The notes below the pieces were generated by a model that saw nothing but the letters and a program-made list of their open reading frames with translations, searched no databases and was not told where the DNA came from. Below, one piece after another: positions 61,901 through 64,000 of a stretch of 64,000 bases of DNA. Within the stretch, counting starts at the first letter, position 1. Every line of letters starts with the position of its first letter. Origin of the DNA: an uncultured Aquimarina sp. (GTDB taxonomy: Bacteria > Bacteroidota > Bacteroidia > Flavobacteriales > Flavobacteriaceae); contig CANNFM010000001.1 of NCBI GenBank assembly GCA_947503835.1, positions 1 through 64,000 on the forward strand, read 5' to 3'. A program made the translations under genes and the position numbers.

Positions 61901-64000
61901 AAATCATTACCCATTCGTATAAAAGCTTTCAAATCTCCATCATTAATAACAGGTCGATTCGGCACTGGTTCTGCGTGTATGAATAACTCCAGGTTTTCAT
62001 ATTGTCGCATATCAACATTAAAGTTTTTATACACCCCACGTGCATCAACGGACCTAAGATCATTTACGGTAAGTGCTAATGATCTTTCATCATCTCTAAT
62101 AATATTATTATTATTGTTTAATTGCTCTCGCACTACTCCTGGGGGAGTTACATAATTTGGTGTTTCTTCCTCACTAACCGAAGTCACAATAACCTCACTA
62201 TCACCAAACACGTTTAAACCACTGGTTGGATCATTAGTTTCATTACCTTCTATGATATATCTTCTATAATCCCCTCTTACTAAATCCATATTACCAAAAC
62301 GTAACAATACCTGTTCAGAAAAATCTGTAAGATACATTCTCATAAATCGTATCGACCTAAAATCACTAACATTTATAGCTCTTGTTGGTTCATATACGGG
62401 TATCTTAAAACGAACCCAACGATATTCTATATTCCTACCAGAGACCACAAGATCATCTTGTCTTATATCGGTTATGTACCCGGTGTTGTTATCATTACCG
62501 ATACCCATACCACTAAAAATAGGAATCTCATATTCAAAATAACTATCAATAGTATTCATTGTATTATCCCTATTCACATCTTCTGCAGTAGGAAAAGTAG
62601 TATTACCACGATCATCATTAGACACATCAACAGGTGAATTTCCTTGAACTCCATTATAGTTTCTATAGCGATCTAAAACACTCCCACTAGCCTGCAGGAA
62701 ATAGGTGTAGTTATCTGCTGCGGGATCAGCTCCTGTAAATCCTAAATCCCCATATTGAGCAGCCTCCTGAGCATCATTTAATCCATCATACCCAACATCT
62801 TGATTGATTCTTGCCTGACCATCAGAATCAAACGCATAAATCAATGACTGGTTGACAGGGACCTGAGCCCTATACGTTGTAGGGCTAAACGTATTTGATA
62901 CCGCTTCGGGAAGACCGTTTTCATATTGCTTTCTTCCATCTTTCAATACATCTTCACTAATATTTCCTAAGTTAAAAACAATAGTTCCTTCTGTATCATT
63001 TGTTAAAGGTTCTTGACCACCTGTTTCGCCAGTATAAAAAGGATCTAAAACCCAAAATTCAATAAATTCGACATTAGATTGTTCAAAATTAGTCGATGTT
63101 ATTTGTCTAATAATCCCTCCAAAATTTTCTGCAGGATTAGGTGGTGGCAAAGAACTTCCTGGTGCATACGCCGGATTAAAGTTATACTGCCCCCTAGTAT
63201 TTGGATCATAATTTAGATCTAAAGTAAATAAGGCTGTATTTTGCCCCTGTGCTATATCTGTATCTGGAAAAAGCTCATCGATCAAAACCCTTCTGGTTGC
63301 ATTAGAGGCCAAGTCTTCTTCAGATATACCACTAGGTCTGCCATTACCTCTAGCATAAAAAATTGGATCAATTGAATACCATGATAATTTTGCTCTTTTA
63401 TAACCCGACTCTATTCCATTAACTACTGCATCACTATTAGGGTTTGCTGGATCACCAAAACCAATGGGCACACTAGACAGTTCCCAAGAGATGGGTGAAC
63501 TCACATCGATTCTGGTTTGAGCTCCTTCAAAATCATCGATATAGGTAGTAACTTTACCATCGAAATCTGCTCCTTTGGGTGCTCCCGCTATAAGATACGC
63601 TGCCTCTGCTCTAACCGAAATATTTGAAGGCACATCGGTGTCGATATTAGGTAATTTATTAATCATTCTGGTTAGAAAAGGAACCTCGGTAGAATATGCC
63701 GCATTAAACCCTAATATTGTATTGTTTATGGGTTCAAAATCATAATTGGATTTTTGTGTAACCGGTCTTTCATTAAGGTTTAGATAGGTTCCTCCTATAA
63801 TGAAATCATCGCTAAACTTATGTTCTATATTTAATCCTGTAAAACGTTTTGTTTGTTGTCCAAAAACAGCATTATTTTCGGTAGAAACATCAATTGGAGT
63901 ATTAGAAGCTAATAATGCCTCATCCAAAATAGTAACTCTTCCTAACTGATAATTTACAGAATAATCTACCCCTTCTTGCAAAACTCTTCCTCCTGCAGTT
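58915..64000 (-). CDS. sprA: Type IX secretion translocon protein SprA (3' part, cut by window edge)
   Basis: The C-terminal 1694 residues of a SprA protein, whose usual length is about 2300-2500; the frame stays open past 64000, so the true N-terminus is outside. SprA forms the giant 36-strand outer-membrane barrel through which type IX cargo and gliding adhesins pass. Family features: AGGRVLQEGVDYSVNYQLGR at the edge, IDDFEGAQTRIDVSSPISW, VWFNEMRLSDLKNQGGWA, and a C-terminal barrel ending RGGFTLRYNFGN. A lysine/arginine-rich loop (encoded about 60290-60430, KRKPGRRNSKKKKGAKGK) interrupts the barrel region. Confidence 0.95.
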   Translation of the reverse strand, partial: TAGGRVLQEGVDYSVNYQLGRVTILDEALLASNTPIDVSTENNAVFGQQTKRFTGLNIEHKFSDDFIIGGTYLNLNERPVTQKSNYDFEPINNTILGFNAAYSTEVPFLTRMINKLPNIDTDVPSNISVRAEAAYLIAGAPKGADFDGKVTTYIDDFEGAQTRIDVSSPISWELSSVPIGFGDPANPNSDAVVNGIESGYKRAKLSWYSIDPIFYARGNGRPSGISEEDLASNATRRVLIDELFPDTDIAQGQNTALFTLDLNYDPNTRGQYNFNPAYAPGSSLPPPNPAENFGGIIRQITSTNFEQSNVEFIEFWVLDPFYTGETGGQEPLTNDTEGTIVFNLGNISEDVLKDGRKQYENGLPEAVSNTFSPTTYRAQVPVNQSLIYAFDSDGQARINQDVGYDGLNDAQEAAQYGDLGFTGADPAADNYTYFLQASGSVLDRYRNYNGVQGNSPVDVSNDDRGNTTFPTAEDVNRDNTMNTIDSYFEYEIPIFSGMGIGNDNNTGYITDIRQDDLVVSGRNIEYRWVRFKIPVYEPTRAINVSDFRSIRFMRMYLTDFSEQVLLRFGNMDLVRGDYRRYIIEGNETNDPTSGLNVFGDSEVIVTSVSEEETPNYVTPPGVVREQLNNNNNIIRDDERSLALTVNDLRSVDARGVYKNFNVDMRQYENLELFIHAEPVPNRPVINDGDLKAFIRMGNDFTNNFYQIELPLAVSDLSDVTQSDVWPEANRLSLPLELLQQVKSDVLGNDNLSPANLNFIEGPNNLRVGIKGNPNFGDIRVIMVGVKNESGSDQSGTVWFNEMRLSDLKNQGGWATVGSMDANIADFASVSASGRISTIGFGSIEQGPNERSREDLKQYDLTTNVNIGQLLPKKWGIQIPFNYSRGEELITPQFDPEFQDIELQDRLDGETDPEEKERIEKQSTDYTKRQSFNIIGLRKERTGEAKPMPYDVENFTFSGTYNQTNHRDFEIESSLDQNVRAGATYDFSFQPKEVEPFKKIKLLGKSKYFDLLKDFNFNLLPTSVSVSSNINRQYNEQVFRDITLGPDDIRLPTLFQRNFLFDWQYGFNYNLTKSLNVNFTSANNRIVKNFINDNNEVDNTIDIWSGFFEIGDPNTLNQQLQVNYEIPFRKIPLFKFMRATYSYNADFQWIKGSEALKTLEDIPDLGNTVQNANVHTVNGSLDMNTLYKYVGLTKRKPGRRNSKKKKGAKGKNDKKQLGALENAKEVSKTNTRKGRGKLSVGDKAYNTLIGLVTAVKKISVNYQQDNGIFLPGYTREPGFVGTLKPTVGFTFGSQAEIRDIAARNGWLTLYEDYNEQYQEVEGRQFNVQASLGLLKDFKIDISANRNYSETYSENYRVNSDLEYQSLTPNTFGNFTISTLLIKTAFSSSDQFTSQPFDDFRENRQVIADRLATEFYGTSNFPRSDEEESNGYRYPVGFGKTNQAVLLPAFLSAYSGSDASKVKKGAFRDVPLPNWDVKYTGLMNIKWFKKRFKRFSIAHGYRANYTINQFQTNLEFQNRDDIDQSGNFRNPELYSNVNLTEQFSPLMRLDMEMKSSIKILAEWKKDRALSLSFDNNLLTEIQGNEYIIGLGYRMQDLTFTTRIAGRKQVIKSDLNLRADLSLRQNETLVRYLDLDNTQITAGQDIYGLKFTADYALSKNLTALFFYDHTFSEYSISTAFPQTTIRGGFTLRYNFGN

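Noticed and set aside
1..64000. tRNA, rRNA or other structured RNA genes
   Set aside because: No cloverleaf-like element or conserved rRNA segment was found by reading the intergenic regions; a covariance-model search would be decisive.

Overview
The window is AT-rich, densely coded DNA from a member of the Bacteroidota, most likely a marine Flavobacteriaceae (Aquimarina-like; genus not provable from this window). Evidence: the type IX secretion translocon gene sprA and a PorP/SprF-type protein, an HPPK-deoxynucleoside kinase fusion, DUF6089-uppS-bamA-ompH-ompH order, an alternative-complex-III type cytochrome oxidase tail (ctaB, two subunit III genes, subunit IV, SCO), and many exact Bacteroidota housekeeping promoters (TTG, 17-23 bp, TAnnTTTG). 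I saw no tRNA, rRNA, CRISPR array, insertion sequence or prophage. Most of the window is a conserved chromosomal backbone.

Layout. 1-340: two blocks of 7/14-bp tandem repeats running into the stop codon of a folK-dNK fusion gene (minus). 1.5-12.7 kb (mostly plus): queuosine-precursor transporter, AsmA-like protein, a secreted beta-helix protein with a small secreted neighbour, LysE exporter, PLP decarboxylase, DUF2797 protein (minus), GH3-family acyl-adenylase, small secreted protein. 12.8-21.3 kb (minus): clpX, clpP, tig, small membrane protein, SGNH lipoprotein, OmpP1/FadL-type porin, alpha/beta hydrolase, pdxJ. 21.4-29.4 kb (plus): CBS protein, nadK, DUF6089 protein, uppS, bamA, two ompH/skp genes, murI, which is an envelope-biogenesis cluster. 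29.4-32.4 kb (minus): LytTR regulator and TPR histidine kinase. 32.6-36.0 kb (plus): vWA protein, rhodanese-like protein, lipoprotein, SH3 protein. 36.2-37.2 kb: PorP/SprF (minus). 37.4-43.0 kb (plus): Nfu protein, dodecin, YyaL-type protein, and two tandem paralogous secreted proteins. 43.0-49.5 kb (minus): tsaB and a five-gene TolC-MacA-MacB-MacB-ATPase efflux operon. 49.7-55.1 kb (minus): cytochrome oxidase tail. 55.4-56.2 kb: metallo-beta-lactamase-fold hydrolase (plus). 56.3-64.0 kb (minus): two TonB-type proteins, VanZ-like protein, gcvH and the 3' two-thirds or so of sprA, which runs off the window edge.

How the genes work together. The clearest functional units are protein quality control (tig/clpP/clpX), outer-membrane biogenesis (DUF6089-uppS-bamA-ompH-ompH), the efflux operon, respiration (heme O synthase, COX subunits and copper delivery) and type IX secretion. 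I found no obvious dedicated new defence or mobile system. The best leads for something undescribed are a shared 17-bp dyad (TTACGGTTAWACCRTAA) about 150 bp upstream of two unrelated secreted-protein genes, a duplicated secreted-protein pair of unknown function, 30-bp-phased operator-like repeats upstream of the efflux operon, an insertion of about 115 residues in a COX subunit III, a SCO-like protein without copper ligands, and the opposed heptad repeat blocks at the left edge.
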